Assembly (NCBI RefSeq): GCF_900637305.1
Contig: NZ_LR134365.1
Location: 2,410,501 to 2,474,500 of the forward strand
Origin: Cardiobacterium hominis
GTDB taxonomy: Bacteria; Pseudomonadota; Gammaproteobacteria; Cardiobacteriales; Cardiobacteriaceae
Direction: 5' to 3'
Length of the DNA: 64,000 bases
The translations under genes and the position numbers were made by a program. Below are positions 63,147-64,000 of this stretch, piece after piece; within the stretch, counting starts at the first letter, position 1, and each line of letters opens with the position of its first letter. The notes beneath the pieces were generated by a model. The model was not told where the DNA came from. It was given only the letters and a program-made list of their open reading frames with translations, and made no database searches.

Positions 63147-64000
63147 ATGCCCGCCATCACCCCTCACACCCCCATCGACCAACACATGCGCGACTGGCGG
63201 CATGACCTGCACCGCCACCCCGAAACCGCCTACGAAGAAACCCGCACCGCTGCCAAAATCGCCGCCCTGCTGCACGACTTCGGGCTGGACGAAATCCACA
63301 CCGGCCTCGCGCAAACCGGCGTCGTCGGCGTACTGCACGGCAACCGCCCCGGCAAAACCCTCGGCCTGCGCGCCGACATGGACGCCCTCGACATCCACGA
63401 AACCAACACCTTCGCGCACCGCTCACAAACCGCAGGCAAAATGCACGCCTGCGGCCACGACGGCCACACCGCCATGCTGCTCGGCGCCGCCGAATACCTA
63501 AGCGCCACGCGCGACTTCGCCGGAAGCGTCGTATTCATCTTCCAGCCCGCCGAAGAAAACGTCGCCGGCGGCAAACGCATGTGCGACGAAGGCCTGTTCA
63601 CCCGCTTCCCGGTGGATAGCGTCTATGCCCTGCACAACTGGCCGGAACTGCCCGCCGGACACATCGCCGTCCACGAACACGAAGTCATGGCCTCCTTCGA
63701 CCTCTTTGACATCGACATCCACGGCCAAGGCTGCCACGGCGCCATGCCACACCTGGGTATCGACAGCATCGCCATCGCCGCACAAACCATCAGCGCCCTA
63801 CAACACATCGTCAGCCGCAACCTCGACAGCGCCGAACGCGCCGTCGTCAGCGTCACCCAAATCCACGGCGGCGACACGTACAACATCCTCCCCGGCACAG
63901 TACGCCTCTCCGGCGGCACCCGCGCCTTCCGCCCGGAAATCCGCGACCTGCTCGAAACCAACATCCGCAGCACCGCCAGCGGCATTGCTGCCGCCCTCGG
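63147..64000 (+). CDS. M20 family amidohydrolase, partial (3' end beyond window)
   Basis: About 284 residues are visible from the ATG at 63147 (CCGGAG upstream); family members run to about 390. RHDLHRHPETAYEE near the N-terminus, LGLRADMDALDI, HACGHDGHTAMLLGAA and FQPAEEN are the metal-site motifs of M20D amidohydrolases (hippurate, N-acyl-amino-acid or indole-acetyl-amide hydrolases). IHGGDTYNILPGTVRLSGGTR is in the inserted dimerisation domain. The substrate cannot be fixed from sequence. Confidence 0.92.
   Translation, partial: MPAITPHTPIDQHMRDWRHDLHRHPETAYEETRTAAKIAALLHDFGLDEIHTGLAQTGVVGVLHGNRPGKTLGLRADMDALDIHETNTFAHRSQTAGKMHACGHDGHTAMLLGAAEYLSATRDFAGSVVFIFQPAEENVAGGKRMCDEGLFTRFPVDSVYALHNWPELPAGHIAVHEHEVMASFDLFDIDIHGQGCHGAMPHLGIDSIAIAAQTISALQHIVSRNLDSAERAVVSVTQIHGGDTYNILPGTVRLSGGTRAFRPEIRDLLETNIRSTASGIAAAL

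Overview
The window is a GC-rich stretch of a Gram-negative chromosome, almost entirely housekeeping genes in gammaproteobacterial arrangements. These include a complete division and cell-wall (dcw) cluster, sspA-sspB beside petABC, an mla operon joined to ibaG and murA, ftsY before rpoH, tamA-tamB, and clpS-clpA. MurE carries the DNPR motif of meso-diaminopimelate peptidoglycan, and LpxC and the Mla and Tam systems imply an LPS outer membrane. Base composition, gene order and a remnant of a TbpB-like surface lipoprotein gene are compatible with a Cardiobacterium-type member of the Gammaproteobacteria. That placement is inference; no search was run.

Layout. 1-5.1 kb (minus): transketolase (cut by the left edge), tail-specific protease Prc, a CobB-type sirtuin and a DUF423 membrane protein. 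5.2-8.0 kb (plus): ftsY, rpoH and fur. 8.1-10.5 kb (minus): aroB and an MltB-like lytic transglycosylase. 10.6-12.5 kb (plus): a small unit of two alpha/beta hydrolases and an EthD-like protein. 12.5-14.6 kb (minus): a methyltransferase, a DUF4261 protein and a class I glutamine amidotransferase. 14.7-33.6 kb (minus): the dcw cluster, transcribed mraZ-rsmH-ftsL-ftsI-murE-murF-mraY-murD-ftsW-murG-murC-ddl-ftsQ-ftsA-ftsZ-lpxC. A broken DUF559 endonuclease gene and a long perfect palindrome lie between ftsW and murG.

33.6-45.2 kb: a divergent MerR-regulator and carboxymuconolactone-decarboxylase pair; a nested repeat; sspA (interrupted by an in-frame TAG) and sspB; the bc1 complex genes; a Nif3-like gene; the EVE-mlaFEDCB-ibaG-murA operon; and the TbpB-like remnant. 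45.2-53.8 kb (minus): tamB, tamA, murJ, metF and a small lipoprotein. 53.9-57.5 kb (plus): rhlB, a Correia-like mobile repeat and a 654-residue secreted protein of unknown function. 57.5-64 kb: clpA and clpS (minus), then an M61 peptidase, pyrC and an M20 amidohydrolase cut by the right edge (plus).

The dcw genes act together. MurC-F, MurG, MraY, MurA and Ddl make lipid II, MurJ flips it, and FtsW/FtsI polymerise it at a septum organised by FtsZ, FtsA, FtsQ and FtsL. Two divisome proteins look unusual. FtsQ has a Lys/Ala/Pro/Glu-rich periplasmic tail of nearly 200 residues, and FtsZ has a short linker and an atypical C-terminal peptide.

No rRNA, tRNA, CRISPR array, prophage or complete insertion sequence was seen. 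The accessory signal is limited to small repeats, three broken genes and the unknown secreted protein.
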